Under the pieces are notes generated by a model. It searched no databases. It was not told the origin of the DNA and was given only the letters and a program-made list of their open reading frames with translations. A stretch of DNA of 64,000 nt from Actinomadura alba (GTDB lineage: Bacteria > Actinomycetota > Actinomycetes > Streptosporangiales > Streptosporangiaceae): NCBI RefSeq assembly GCF_014323705.1, contig NZ_JABVEC010000002.1, positions 1 to 64,000 of the forward strand, read 5' to 3'. Of the stretch, positions 40,672 to 49,332 are shown piece after piece. The position numbers and the translations under genes were made by a program. How positions within the stretch are numbered: the first letter of the stretch is position 1; every line of letters begins with the position of its first letter.

Positions 40672-41397
40672 ATGAAGCGCAGCAAGAACTACCGCAACGC
40701 GACCGACAGGATCGACCGGGACCGGCTCTACAGCCCTCTCGAGGCCGTGAAGCTGTCCAAGGAGAACTCGGCGACGAAGTTCAACTCGACGGTCGAGGTC
40801 GCCCTGCGGCTCGGCGTCGACCCTCGTAAGGCCGACCAGATGGTGCGCGGCACGGTCAACCTGCCGCACGGCACCGGTAAGACTGCCCGGGTGCTGGTCT
40901 TCGCCGGTGGCGCCAAGGCCGACGAGGCTCGCGAGGCCGGTGCCGACCTCGTGGGCGCCGACGACCTCATCGAGCGCATCCAGGGCGGTTTCCTGGACTT
41001 CGACGCGGTCGTCGCGACGCCGGACATGATGGGCAAGGTCGGCCGGCTCGGCCGGGTGCTCGGCCCGCGCGGTCTCATGCCGAACCCCAAGACCGGCACC
41101 GTGACGATGAACGTGAGCAAGGCCGTGGCCGACATCAAGGGCGGCAAGATTGAATTCCGGGTCGACCGGCACGGCAACCTGCACTTCATCATCGGGAAGA
41201 CCTCGTTCGACGACCGTCAGCTGGTGGAGAACTACGCGGCGGCGATCGACGAGATCCATCGGCTGAAGCCGTCGGCGGCCAAGGGCCGTTACGTCAAGAA
41301 GGCCACGATGACGACCACGATGGGCCCGGGCATCCCGGTCGACCCCAACGCGGTCCGCAACCTCACCGCGGAGCTCGACGAGGCCGCAGCGGGCTGA
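40672..41397 (+). CDS. rplA: 50S ribosomal protein L1
   Basis: A 241-residue protein: [28 protein letters not shown] at the start, then [28 protein letters not shown], the [11 protein letters not shown] motif, and [17 protein letters not shown] near the end, all diagnostic of L1, the stalk protein at the tRNA exit site and a translational repressor of its own mRNA in many bacteria. GAGGAGCTGAG precedes the ATG. It ends with a strong terminator. Confidence 0.98.
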   Translation: MKRSKNYRNATDRIDRDRLYSPLEAVKLSKENSATKFNSTVEVALRLGVDPRKADQMVRGTVNLPHGTGKTARVLVFAGGAKADEAREAGADLVGADDLIERIQGGFLDFDAVVATPDMMGKVGRLGRVLGPRGLMPNPKTGTVTMNVSKAVADIKGGKIEFRVDRHGNLHFIIGKTSFDDRQLVENYAAAIDEIHRLKPSAAKGRYVKKATMTTTMGPGIPVDPNAVRNLTAELDEAAAG

Positions 41398-41416
41398 GAA
41401 CCCGCGTAGTTTCATC

Positions 41417-41453
41417 CCGAAAGGGCGTCCCTGACGATGGGGCGCCCTTTCGG
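41417..41453 (+). terminator. Terminator after rplA
   Basis: CCGAAAGGGCGTCC (41417-41430) pairs with GGCGCCCTTTCGG (41441-41453) across a ten-base loop, 20 bases after the stop. Confidence 0.85.
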
Positions 41454-41605
41454 CGTTGTGATTCATCCACCTTGAGGGGTATCGATTCGCGACGCATTGG
41501 TACCACCGGGGGATTTCCCTCAGCCCGGACCGAAGCAGACTGTTGTCAGCAAGGTCGGCCACGATGGAACGGCAGCCGGCATCGGCAAGAGGAAGGAACG
41601 GATAC

Positions 41606-42469
41606 ATGAGGCGTCGATTCGTGGCAGGGGCCGCGGCGAGCACCGCTCTCCTGCTCTCCCTCACCGGGTGCATGGGTGACGACGGCGAGCGGACGAACAC
41701 CGGCGGTATGCAGCTCTCCGCCGCCCAGGCCGTGGCCGAGACCTCTCAGAAGACCGCACGGGCCGACTCTTTCAAGGCCGATCTCACCGTCAACGGCGGT
41801 TCCGCGCAGGGACAGACCGACATCAATCTCACCGGCCAGTTCAGGGTCCGGCCGGACCTCTCGTTCACCGCCCTCCTCAACAAGGCCGTCCTCTCCGGAC
41901 GGTCCGTGCCGGGCGTCGTCGGCAGCCAGGGCGTCTTCGTCGACGACACGCTGTACGTCAGGTCCCAGCGGCTGTCGCAGCTGATGGGCGGAAAGCCCTG
42001 GCTCAAGATCGACGTGGCCACGGCCGGACGGCTCACCGGAACGGACGTCAACGGTCTCCTCGACGAGGTACGGAAGGTCGACCCGGCCGCGCAGGCCAAG
42101 ATGCTCACCGCCTCGAAGGACGTCCGTACCGTCGGCGACGAGACCGTCGACGGGGTGAAGACGACGCACTACGCCGGCACGGTCACCGTCGGCGAGGCGC
42201 TGAAGCAACTCGACTCCGAGGCCCGCGCGAGGCTGCAGCGCGTCTATCCGCAGAACGCGGACGAGAAGGTCGCCTTCGACCTGTGGACGGACGGCGACCG
42301 GCTGCCGCGCAAGCTCGTCACCAAGTGGACCGGGTCCACTGGTGGTGAGAACGGCACGCTGACGATCCTCTACCGCGACTACGGCAAGGCCGCCAAGCCC
42401 ACCGCGCCCCCGGCCGGTGACGTGCAGGAATTCGACCTCGGCCGGCTGCTCGGCGGTCAGCCGAACTAA
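41606..42469 (+). CDS. LppX/LprG-like lipoprotein, paralogue 1
   Basis: A 287-residue lipoprotein. The signal MRRRFVAGAAASTALLLSLTGC ends with the lipobox LTG-Cys22, so it is anchored by diacylglyceryl-cysteine outside the membrane. The mature part (LSAAQAVAETSQKTARADSFKADLTV, GQFRVRPDLSFTA, DTLYVRS, GGKPWLKID) has the beta-rich fold of LppX/LprA/LprF/LprG proteins, which carry lipids across the periplasm. The same signal length, Cys position and core are found in the next gene. It sits between rplA and rplJ, with its own terminator. Confidence 0.85.
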   Translation: MRRRFVAGAAASTALLLSLTGCMGDDGERTNTGGMQLSAAQAVAETSQKTARADSFKADLTVNGGSAQGQTDINLTGQFRVRPDLSFTALLNKAVLSGRSVPGVVGSQGVFVDDTLYVRSQRLSQLMGGKPWLKIDVATAGRLTGTDVNGLLDEVRKVDPAAQAKMLTASKDVRTVGDETVDGVKTTHYAGTVTVGEALKQLDSEARARLQRVYPQNADEKVAFDLWTDGDRLPRKLVTKWTGSTGGENGTLTILYRDYGKAAKPTAPPAGDVQEFDLGRLLGGQPN

Positions 42470-42494
42470 CGCAGAGCGATCCGACGACAACACG

Positions 42495-42520
42495 AAAGGC
42501 ACCCTGATCAGGGTGCCTTT
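42495..42520 (+). terminator. Perfect palindromic terminator after lipoprotein 1
   Basis: The 26 bases 42495-42520 are a perfect palindrome (AAAGGCACCCTGA on the left), followed by CATTGTTATT. A strong hairpin with very small loop. Confidence 0.9.
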
Positions 42521-42629
42521 CATTGTTATTGGGCATCCGCGAGTGTTGCATCGAATGTCAGTACGAGTCAGATATGGTAGAAAATCTGCGCATTGCGAGA
42601 AAGCAGACAATGAGGAAGGAATCCTTCGT

Positions 42630-43496
42630 ATGATTCGTCGATCCGTCGCCGGCACCGCCGTCAGTGTCGCGCTCGCCCTCTCCGTGACCGGGTGTCTCGG
42701 TGAGGACTCCGGCGGCAACGCGGGCGCGGGGAAGGCGGTCAGCCTGTCCGCCGCTCAGGCGCTCATCAAGACCTCTCAGAAGACCGGGGAGATCACCTCG
42801 TTCAAGGCCGACCTGGCCATGGAGTCGAGCGGCACCGGCGATGACAACATGAAGGCGACGGGCACGATGCAGTACCGCCTCAAGCCGACCCTCGCCTTCA
42901 ACATGACCTTCGATCAGATGACCGTGGGCGGCGAGTCCATGGCGGGCATGCAGACGATGCTCCTCGGCGAGGCGATGTACATGAAGATCCCCATGCTCGC
43001 CGAGGTCGGTGGTGGCAAGCCCTGGATGAAGCTTCCGCTCGACGCGATCAGCAAGGCGTCCGGGATGAACGTCGATGAGCTTCTCCAGCAGTCCCAGCAG
43101 ATGGACCCGGTGCAGGCCACGAAGCAGCTGACCGCCTCCAAGGACGTGCGCGAGGTGGGCAAGGAGACCGTCAACGGCGTCGAGACGACCCACTTCACCG
43201 GTTCCTACAAGGTCTCCGAGGCGACCGCCAAGCTGGACCCGCAGAAGCGGGCGGCCACCGAGAAGGCCGCTCGGGAGGCGGGCATGGACAGCATGCTGTT
43301 CGACCTGTGGGTCGATGGACAGCAGTTGCCGCAGAAGATGGTGATGAAGGCGGGCCCGGGCGCCAAGACCCCGGTCACCATCACCGTCGTCTACCGGGAC
43401 TACGGGCAGCCGGTGACCATCACCGCGCCGCCCGCGTCCGAGGTCGGCGACTTCGGCGACCTCCTCAAGGGGATGCCGAGCCCCGGCACCGCCTGA
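42630..43496 (+). CDS. LppX/LprG-like lipoprotein, paralogue 2
   Basis: A 288-residue lipoprotein: [22 protein letters not shown], lipobox Cys again at residue 22. The mature part repeats the features of the upstream paralogue: [72 protein letters not shown] segments, and ITVVYRDYG near the end. It is Met-rich compared with paralogue 1. GAGGAAGGAA precedes its ATG. By family it could shuttle lipids; a functional link to the nearby Mce importer is tempting but unproven. Confidence 0.85.
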   Translation: MIRRSVAGTAVSVALALSVTGCLGEDSGGNAGAGKAVSLSAAQALIKTSQKTGEITSFKADLAMESSGTGDDNMKATGTMQYRLKPTLAFNMTFDQMTVGGESMAGMQTMLLGEAMYMKIPMLAEVGGGKPWMKLPLDAISKASGMNVDELLQQSQQMDPVQATKQLTASKDVREVGKETVNGVETTHFTGSYKVSEATAKLDPQKRAATEKAAREAGMDSMLFDLWVDGQQLPQKMVMKAGPGAKTPVTITVVYRDYGQPVTITAPPASEVGDFGDLLKGMPSPGTA

Positions 43497-43514
43497 GGCC
43501 CGTCCATTCGCCGG

Positions 43515-43550
43515 AACCGCGCCCCACGGTCACCACCGTGGGGCGCGGTT
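43515..43550 (+). terminator. Strong terminator after lipoprotein 2
   Basis: Sixteen-base perfect arms (43515-43530 AACCGCGCCCCACGGT; 43535-43550) with a four-base loop, followed by TT. It insulates rplJ from the lipoprotein genes. Confidence 0.92.
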
Positions 43551-43582
43551 TTGCGGTCCGGGTGAATGGCACGTACTCTGTG

Positions 43583-43662
43583 CAGTGCCGAAGACCGCCG
43601 GTCGTCATCCGCAAGGATGATCGAAGGTCCCGCGACAGCGGGCGGCCCGCGCAGGTGAGACG
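43583..43662 (+). ncRNA. Ribosomal protein L10 leader
   Basis: The leader contains GCCGAAGACCGCCGG, ATCGAAGGTCCCGCG and CGGCCCGCGCAGGTGAGA in the order and spacing of the actinobacterial L10 leader, which folds into a kink-turn structure bound by the L10(L12) complex to repress rplJ-rplL. It lies 190 bases before rplJ and just upstream of an intrinsic terminator, which suggests transcriptional attenuation. Confidence 0.88.
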
Positions 43663-43696
43663 AGAGCCGTTCCGCACGATGATGGCCGTGCGTACG

Positions 43697-43728
43697 CGCC
43701 CCGTGTGCACCTGCACCGGGGCGTTTTT
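43697..43728 (+). terminator. Attenuator between L10 leader and rplJ
   Basis: CGCCCCG..GTGCA (43697-43709, one bulged T) pairs with TGCACCGGGGCG (43712-43723), followed directly by TTTTT. A U-run is rare in this genome and marks a genuine intrinsic terminator inside the rplJ 5' leader. Confidence 0.8.
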
Positions 43729-43852
43729 GCGTACGGGGCCGCAGCCGGACCCTGGTCGACGGCGGGGTGCACGATCACGTACGGGTGGGGACGCTCGCCG
43801 CGAACCGCCTGTGATCGTACGGCTCTACTCATGTTTGTTGGGAAGGAGGCCC

Positions 43853-44455
43853 ATGGCGAGGGCGGAAAAGGCGGCTGCGGTTGCCGAGCTCACGACCGAG
43901 TTCGAGAGCTCCAACGGCGCCGTGCTGACCGAGTACCGCGGGCTTACCGTGGCGCAGCTCAGCGAACTGCGCCGCAACCTCGGTGACAATGCGAAGTTCG
44001 CCGTGGTGAAGAACACGCTGACCAAGATCGCCGCGCGCGACGCCGGGGTGGAGGGCCAGCTCGCCGAGCTGCTCCAGGGCCCGTCGGCGATCGCGTTCGT
44101 CAAGGGCGACGTGGTCGAGGCCGCCAAGGGCCTGCGTGACTTCGCCAAGGCCAACCCGCTGCTGGTGATCAAGGGTGGTGTCGTCGATGGAAAGGCGATG
44201 TCCCCCGAGCAGATCACCAAGCTCGCCGATCTCGAGTCTCGTGAGGTGCTCCTCGCGAAGCTGGCCGGTGCGATGAAGGCGTCCATGGCCAACGCGGCCG
44301 CCACCTTCAACGCCCTGCCGACGCAGATGGCCCAGCTCGCCGAGGCGCTGCGGGCCAAGCGCGAAGAGGCCGGAGAGACGAGCGAGGCGCCGGCCGACGC
44401 AGCCCCCGTGGCTGCCGAGGCGCCCGCTGAGGCGGCAGAGTCCACCGAGGACTGA
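43853..44455 (+). CDS. rplJ: 50S ribosomal protein L10
   Basis: A 200-residue protein from ATG 43853 behind GGAAGGAGG. The rRNA-binding core reads [29 protein letters not shown] to [17 protein letters not shown], and the C-terminal helix binding L7/L12 dimers is present. The last ~35 residues are Glu/Ala-rich ([21 protein letters not shown]), an actinobacterial extension. It is regulated through the L10 leader upstream and cotranscribed with rplL 52 bases on. Confidence 0.98.
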   Translation: MARAEKAAAVAELTTEFESSNGAVLTEYRGLTVAQLSELRRNLGDNAKFAVVKNTLTKIAARDAGVEGQLAELLQGPSAIAFVKGDVVEAAKGLRDFAKANPLLVIKGGVVDGKAMSPEQITKLADLESREVLLAKLAGAMKASMANAAATFNALPTQMAQLAEALRAKREEAGETSEAPADAAPVAAEAPAEAAESTED

Positions 44456-44507
44456 GACCCGCGGTCGTAAGACTTAGCAACCAAGCACCACCGGAGGAAC
44501 ACACACC

Positions 44508-44894
44508 ATGGCGAAGCTCAGCACCGACGAGCTGCTCGACACGTTCAAGGAGATGACCCTCCTCGAGCTGTCCGAGTTCGTGAAGCAGTTCGAGGAAGTC
44601 TTCGACGTCAAGGCCGCCGCCCCCGTGGCGGTCGCCGGCCCGGCGGGCCCTGTGGGCCCCGCGGCCGAGGCCCCCGAGGAGAAGGACGAGTTCGACGTCA
44701 TCCTCGAGGGTGCCGGCGACAAGAAGATCCAGGTCATCAAGGAGGTCCGCGCGCTCACCAGCCTCGGCCTCAAGGAGGCCAAGGACCTCGTCGACAGCGC
44801 GCCCAAGGCGCTGCTGGAGAAGGTCAACAAGGAAGCGGCCGACAAGGCCAAGGAGGCCCTGGAGAAGGCCGGCGCGACGGTCACCGTCAAGTAA
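44508..44894 (+). CDS. rplL: 50S ribosomal protein L7/L12
   Basis: A 128-residue protein: [31 protein letters not shown] is the dimerising N-terminal domain, followed by an Ala/Pro hinge and the C-terminal factor-binding domain ([40 protein letters not shown]). It has the usual length and binds elongation factors as the ribosomal stalk. A terminator follows. Confidence 0.98.
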   Translation: MAKLSTDELLDTFKEMTLLELSEFVKQFEEVFDVKAAAPVAVAGPAGPVGPAAEAPEEKDEFDVILEGAGDKKIQVIKEVRALTSLGLKEAKDLVDSAPKALLEKVNKEAADKAKEALEKAGATVTVK

Positions 44895-44910
44895 GCCACT
44901 CCACGCACAG

Positions 44911-44944
44911 AGGCGGTCATCCCCACCGGGGGTGGCCGCCTTTT
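44911..44944 (+). terminator. Terminator after rplL
   Basis: AGGCGGTCATCCCC (44911-44924) pairs with GGGGGTGGCCGCCT (44928-44941) with two non-Watson-Crick positions, followed by TTTT. Confidence 0.85.
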
Positions 44945-45264
44945 GCGTTCCGCGGGACTCGCCGCCGTTCCACGGGAGCCTTCGCGATCAAGGCCTTGTC
45001 CTCGCGGCTGTTGGATGACTAGTCTAATGCCCGACTTCAGTAACGATCCGCTCACGTTGGGTCGTATCGTACGGGATCCTGGGTCGAACCCCCTTCCATT
45101 TGCGGGAATCCTGGCTACGGTGGTCTGCACCAGGATCTGCTACTCGCCAGTAGCAGAAAGTAGTCACCAACGCGCGGCGACCCGGCGCCGGGTGGTCGGC
45201 TCCGGACAATCGAATGAGTTCGCCTATTGATCCGGAATCCCCCCGGCTGGACGAAAGGTGACGA
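44945..45264. other. Intergenic promoter region of the mce operon
   Basis: These 320 bases between rplL and the mce ATPase contain no gene. AT content is higher than its neighbours around 45010-45160. It holds the palindrome at 45136-45157 and, 60-100 bases further on, the GTG start of the operon. No sigma-factor consensus stands out. Confidence 0.5.
45136..45157. promoter_or_regulatory. Perfect palindrome upstream of mce operon (likely TetR-family operator)
   Basis: TCTGCTACT (45136-45144) and AGTAGCAGA (45149-45157) are exact complements around CGCC; the core TACTCGCCAGTA resembles sites of TetR-type repressors of fatty-acid and lipid genes. It lies 108 bases before the first mce gene and is the only such palindrome in the interval. 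No regulator gene lies beside it. Confidence 0.6.
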
Positions 45265-46296
45265 GTGGGCGTCGAGATCAGGGTCGAAGGACTCACCAAG
45301 GCCTTCGGTCGTCAGACCATCTGGGCGGACGTGTCGCTGACGCTGCCGGCGGGAGAGATCTCCGTGCTCCTCGGGCCGTCGGGCACCGGCAAGTCGGTGT
45401 TCCTGAAGACGCTCGTCGGCCTGCTCAAACCCGAGAGCGGCCACATCTGGATCGGTGACCGCGACCTCCCGCGGCTGTCCGAGCACCTGCTGTACGAGAC
45501 CCGCAAGCTCTTTGGGGTGCTGTTCCAGGACGGCGCGCTGTTCGGCTCCATGAACCTCTACGACAACATCGCCTTCCCGCTCCGCGAGCACACGAAGAAG
45601 AGCGAGAGCGAGGTCCGGCGCATCGTCATGGAGAAGATCGACATGGTCGGTCTGGTCGGCGCCGAGGGCAAGTTGCCCGGTGAGATCTCCGGTGGCATGC
45701 GCAAGCGCGCGGGACTCGCCCGGGCCCTCGTCCTCGACCCCGAGATCATCCTGTTCGACGAGCCCGACTCGGGCCTCGACCCCGTGCGCACCGCCTACCT
45801 GAACCAACTGATCGTGGACCTCAACGCCCAGATCGGCGCGACGTTCCTGATCGTCACGCACGACATCAACACCGCCCGCACGGTCCCCGACAACATCGGC
45901 CTGCTGTTCCGGCGCGAGCTGATCATGTTCGGGCCGCGCGAGATGCTGTTGTCGAGTGAGGAGCCGGTCGTCCGGCAGTTCCTCAACGCCCGCAGGCACG
46001 GCCCGATCGGCATGTCGGAGGAGAAGGACGTCTCCGAGCTCGAGGCCGAGGCCAAGCTGGGCCACGACCCCGGACAGCTTCCGCCGATCCCGCCGCAACT
46101 GATGCCGACGGACGGCGGGGTCCGGCGATCCCAGTCGCCACCCGGATCATGGCTCAAGGCGCACGGCGTACAGCCCCCGCCGGGCTCGTTCATCGACGAC
46201 CTCGGCCGCGACTGGGTCCAGGAGTGGCCGCGCCACGTCGCTTCCAGAACACCCGTAGCGGGTGCGCAGCCGTCCATGGGAGGGCCTGGCCGATGA
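45265..46296 (+). CDS. Mce transporter ATPase (MceG/Mkl/MlaF type)
   Basis: A 343-residue ABC ATPase from GTG 45265. Walker A is GPSGTGKSV (residues 37-45), the signature is ISGGMRKRAGLA, Walker B is IILFDEPDSGLDP, and the H-loop is VTHDINTA. After the ATPase core a ~90-residue C-terminal extension (SEEKDVSELEAEAKLG, then Pro-rich) is typical of Mkl/MceG proteins. It energises lipid or sterol import by the Mce complex. Mkl is located at the same place, between rplL and rpoB, in Mycobacterium tuberculosis, but there without its mce partners. The stop overlaps the permease start (ATGA). Confidence 0.95.
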   Translation: MGVEIRVEGLTKAFGRQTIWADVSLTLPAGEISVLLGPSGTGKSVFLKTLVGLLKPESGHIWIGDRDLPRLSEHLLYETRKLFGVLFQDGALFGSMNLYDNIAFPLREHTKKSESEVRRIVMEKIDMVGLVGAEGKLPGEISGGMRKRAGLARALVLDPEIILFDEPDSGLDPVRTAYLNQLIVDLNAQIGATFLIVTHDINTARTVPDNIGLLFRRELIMFGPREMLLSSEEPVVRQFLNARRHGPIGMSEEKDVSELEAEAKLGHDPGQLPPIPPQLMPTDGGVRRSQSPPGSWLKAHGVQPPPGSFIDDLGRDWVQEWPRHVASRTPVAGAQPSMGGPGR

Positions 46297-47141
46297 CCCG
46301 CCGCCCACGGCGCGAGAGGCGGAAGGACCCCAGGGACGGCGGCGTCGCCACCGGGTTCGGTTCCGTCACCGACGGTGTCGCGAACCTCACGGTCAAGGAG
46401 CCCGGCCGGTTCTTCGCCCTCGTGCTCGACACGTTCCGGGCCACGTTCAAGTGGCCGTTCCAGTGGCGGGAGTTCATCCAGCAGGCGTGGTTCATCGTCA
46501 GTGTGACGGTCGTGCCCACGGCGCTGGTCGCCATCCCCTTCGGCGCGATCCTGTCACTGCAGATCGGCGGCCTGATCCGGCAGCTCGGAGCGCAGTCCTT
46601 CACCGGCGCCACGGCGGTCGTGGCGATCGTCCGCGAGGCCAGCCCCCTCGTCACCGCGCTGCTCATCGCCGGGGCGGCCGGCTCGGCCATGTGCGCCGAC
46701 CTCGGGGCCCGCAAGATCCGTGAGGAGATCGACGCGATGGAGGTGCTCGGGATCAACCCGTTGCACCGCCTCGTCGTGCCGCGCATGTTCGCCTGCGCGT
46801 TCGTCGGGCTCTTCCTCAACGGCCTGGTCTCGGTCGTCGGCATCGGCGGCGGCTACGTCTTCAACGTCATGCTCCAGGGTGGCACGCCCGGGGCCTACCT
46901 CGCCTCCTTCAACGCCGCGGCGCAGCTGCCCGACCTGATCCAGGCGGAGATCAAGGCGTTCGTCTTCGGGATCACCGCCGCACTGGTGGCGGCCTATAAG
47001 GGCTTGGGCGCCAAGGGCGGACCCAAGGGCGTGGGCGACGCGGTGAACCAGACCGTGGTGATCACCTTCATGCTGCTGTTCCTGGAGAACTTCTTGATCA
47101 GCGCTCTCTACTTCCAGTTCGTCCCGCAGAAGGGGATGTGA
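46293..47141 (+). CDS. YrbE/MlaE-type permease (YrbEA)
   Basis: A 282-residue permease from ATG 46293, chosen for the ATGA overlap. MlaE-type helices are VSVTVVPTALVAIPFGAILSLQ, ATAVVAIVREASPLVTALLIAGAAGSAMCADLGARKIREEIDAMEVLGINPLHRLVVPRM, MFACAFVGLFLNGLVSVVG and IKAFVFGITAALVAAYKGL. The E-E-IDAMEVLG..P segment is the coupling element that contacts the ATPase. It forms a heterodimer with the next gene's product. Confidence 0.95.
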   Translation: MTRRPRRERRKDPRDGGVATGFGSVTDGVANLTVKEPGRFFALVLDTFRATFKWPFQWREFIQQAWFIVSVTVVPTALVAIPFGAILSLQIGGLIRQLGAQSFTGATAVVAIVREASPLVTALLIAGAAGSAMCADLGARKIREEIDAMEVLGINPLHRLVVPRMFACAFVGLFLNGLVSVVGIGGGYVFNVMLQGGTPGAYLASFNAAAQLPDLIQAEIKAFVFGITAALVAAYKGLGAKGGPKGVGDAVNQTVVITFMLLFLENFLISALYFQFVPQKGM

Positions 47142-47990
47142 ATGACCACCCCTGGGAAAGTGGGGCGGGCCGCGTCCAGGGCCGTGGGCCGGCCGCTCGA
47201 GGAGCTTGAGGACCTCGGCCACCAGCTCTCGTTCTACGCGCGGGCGCTCGCGTGGAGCCTGCGCGCGATCCGCCGCTACCGCACCGAGATCCTGCGGCTC
47301 CTCGCCGAGGTGAGCCTGGGCACCGGCGGCCTCGCGGTCATCGGCGGCAGCGTGGCCATCGTCGGCTTCATGACCTTCTTCACCGGTACCGAGGTCGGCC
47401 TGCAGGGCTACAACGCCCTGAACCAGCTGGGAACGGCGGCCTTCACCGGCTTCGTCTCCTCGTACTTCAACACGCGCGAGCTCGCCCCGGTCGTGTCCGC
47501 GCTGGCGCTCTCGGCGACCGTCGGCTGCGGCTTCACCGCGCAGCTCGGCGCCATGCGGATCAGCGATGAGATCGACGCGCTCGAGGTGATGGCGGTGCCG
47601 TCGGTGCCGTTCCTGGTCACCACGCGGCTGATCGCCGGGATGCTGGCGGTCATCCCGCTGTACGTCATCGGGCTGCTCGCCTCCTACTTCGCCACCCGGC
47701 TGATGGTGACGATCTTCTTCGATCAGTCCAGTGGCACCTATGACCACTACTTCAACCTGTTCCTACCGCCGTACGACATCCTCTGGTCGTTCGGCAAAGT
47801 GATCATATTCGCCGTGCTGATCATGCTGATCCACTGCTACTACGGCTTCCACGCCAGCGGCGGCCCGGCGGGGGTCGGTCTCGCCGTCGGCCGCGCGGTG
47901 CGCACCAGCATCGTGGTCGTCAACATCGCCGACCTGATGCTGGGCATGGCGATCTGGGGGACCACCACGACCGTACGGATCGCGGGGTGA
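47142..47990 (+). CDS. YrbE/MlaE-type permease (YrbEB)
   Basis: A 282-residue permease, paralogue of the preceding gene: LALSATVGCGFTAQLGAMRISDEIDALEVMAVPSVPFLVTTRL corresponds to the coupling segment, followed by MLAVIPLYVIGLLASYFATRLMVTIF and VIIFAVLIMLIHCYYGFHASGGPAGVG. The start ATG follows the previous stop without a gap (TGAATG). Together the two form the membrane channel of the lipid importer. Confidence 0.95.
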   Translation: MTTPGKVGRAASRAVGRPLEELEDLGHQLSFYARALAWSLRAIRRYRTEILRLLAEVSLGTGGLAVIGGSVAIVGFMTFFTGTEVGLQGYNALNQLGTAAFTGFVSSYFNTRELAPVVSALALSATVGCGFTAQLGAMRISDEIDALEVMAVPSVPFLVTTRLIAGMLAVIPLYVIGLLASYFATRLMVTIFFDQSSGTYDHYFNLFLPPYDILWSFGKVIIFAVLIMLIHCYYGFHASGGPAGVGLAVGRAVRTSIVVVNIADLMLGMAIWGTTTTVRIAG

Positions 47991-47997
47991 CGCGGCG

Positions 47998-49332
47998 ATG
48001 AGCAGAGCCGGCGCCCCAACCGAAGGGCCGCTGTCCCAGCCGGTCCGGTACCGCCTGTACGGCATCGCGTTCGTCCTCGTCGTGGTGCTGCTGCTGGCGT
48101 TGACCGGCGCGTTCTTCAACAAGGCGTTCACCCCGGTCGTCCGGGTGAAGGTGAGCAGCGACCGGGCCGGCCTGCAGCTGCTGCCCCGCTCCGACGTCAA
48201 GGTGCGCGGCCTGATCGTCGGCGAGGTGCGCGGTACCCGCGCGACCGCGAACGGTGCCCAGATCGATCTGGCCCTCGACCCGGACAAGGCGCCGCTCATC
48301 CCGGGCAACGTCACGGCCCGCATGCTGCCGAAGACCCTGTTCGGCGAGAAGTACGTCGATCTGGTGATGCCGGCGCAGCGCGACGCGGCCATCCGCGAGG
48401 GCACGGTGATCGCGCAGGACCGGACCACGGCGACGATCGAGGTCGGCCAGGTCCTCGATCACCTGCTGCCCCTGCTTCAGGCGGTCAAGCCGGAGAAGCT
48501 CAACGCGACCCTCAACGCCCTGGCCACGGCGCTGCAAGGCCGTGGCGACCAGCTCGGCCGCAATCTTGAACAGGCCGACTCGCTGCTCAGGAAGATCAAT
48601 CCGAAGCTCGGGACGCTGGTGTACGACCTGCGCGCGCTGTCGGACGTCTCTGACGTCTACGACGCGGCCGCACCGGACCTGTTGCGGACGTTGCGCAACC
48701 TCAATGTCACGGGATCGACGATCGTGGAGAAGAAGGCGGCCATCGAGGCACTGATCCCCGCCGTGACCGACGTGTCCGCCAAGGGCACCCGGTTCGTCCA
48801 GGACAACGGCAACAAGATCGTGGGAGTGAACATCGCCAACCGGCAGGCGCTGGAGCTGGTGGCGAGGTATTCGCCGTCGTTCCCCTGCGTTCTCGCCGGG
48901 CTGATCAAGATCAAGCCTCGGGTCGAGGACGCGGTCGGCGGGAAGTCCCCGGTCATCAACCTCACCGTCGAGATCGTGAAGCCGCGGCCGGCGTTCAAGA
49001 ATCCGCTCGACCTGCCGGAGTACCGCGACTATCGCAATCCACGCTGCTACGGCCTGCCCAATCCGAAGGTGCCCTTTCCGGACTACATCGGCCTGGACGG
49101 CACCGAGGACGACGTGTGGTGGAAGGCCGGGCCGAGCGGGCTGCCCGCGCAGGGACCTCTCGGCCGGGCGGCGTCGGGCGTGCTCGTCAGCCCCGGTGCC
49201 GAGATGACCGAGCGGGAGGCCGTCAAGAACGTCATCGCGCCGGTACTGAGGACCCCGGCCGGCGAGGTCTCCGACCTGGCCGCGCTGATGTTCGGGCCGC
49301 TCGCCGAGGGATCGGTGGTGACGGTCGGTTGA
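47998..49332 (+). CDS. Mce-family substrate-binding protein, MceA position
   Basis: A 444-residue MCE protein. One N-terminal membrane helix (GIAFVLVVVLLLALTGAFF), the MlaD/MCE domain (VVRVKVSSDRAGLQLLPRSDVKVRGLIVGEV to KTLFGEKYVDLVM) and a long helical region (residues ~140-300) which forms the tube through the envelope, then a Pro-rich C-terminal tail. First of six such genes, so it takes the MceA position. GTG/ATG context: ATG 47998 follows the permease stop by seven bases. Confidence 0.94.
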   Translation: MSRAGAPTEGPLSQPVRYRLYGIAFVLVVVLLLALTGAFFNKAFTPVVRVKVSSDRAGLQLLPRSDVKVRGLIVGEVRGTRATANGAQIDLALDPDKAPLIPGNVTARMLPKTLFGEKYVDLVMPAQRDAAIREGTVIAQDRTTATIEVGQVLDHLLPLLQAVKPEKLNATLNALATALQGRGDQLGRNLEQADSLLRKINPKLGTLVYDLRALSDVSDVYDAAAPDLLRTLRNLNVTGSTIVEKKAAIEALIPAVTDVSAKGTRFVQDNGNKIVGVNIANRQALELVARYSPSFPCVLAGLIKIKPRVEDAVGGKSPVINLTVEIVKPRPAFKNPLDLPEYRDYRNPRCYGLPNPKVPFPDYIGLDGTEDDVWWKAGPSGLPAQGPLGRAASGVLVSPGAEMTEREAVKNVIAPVLRTPAGEVSDLAALMFGPLAEGSVVTVG

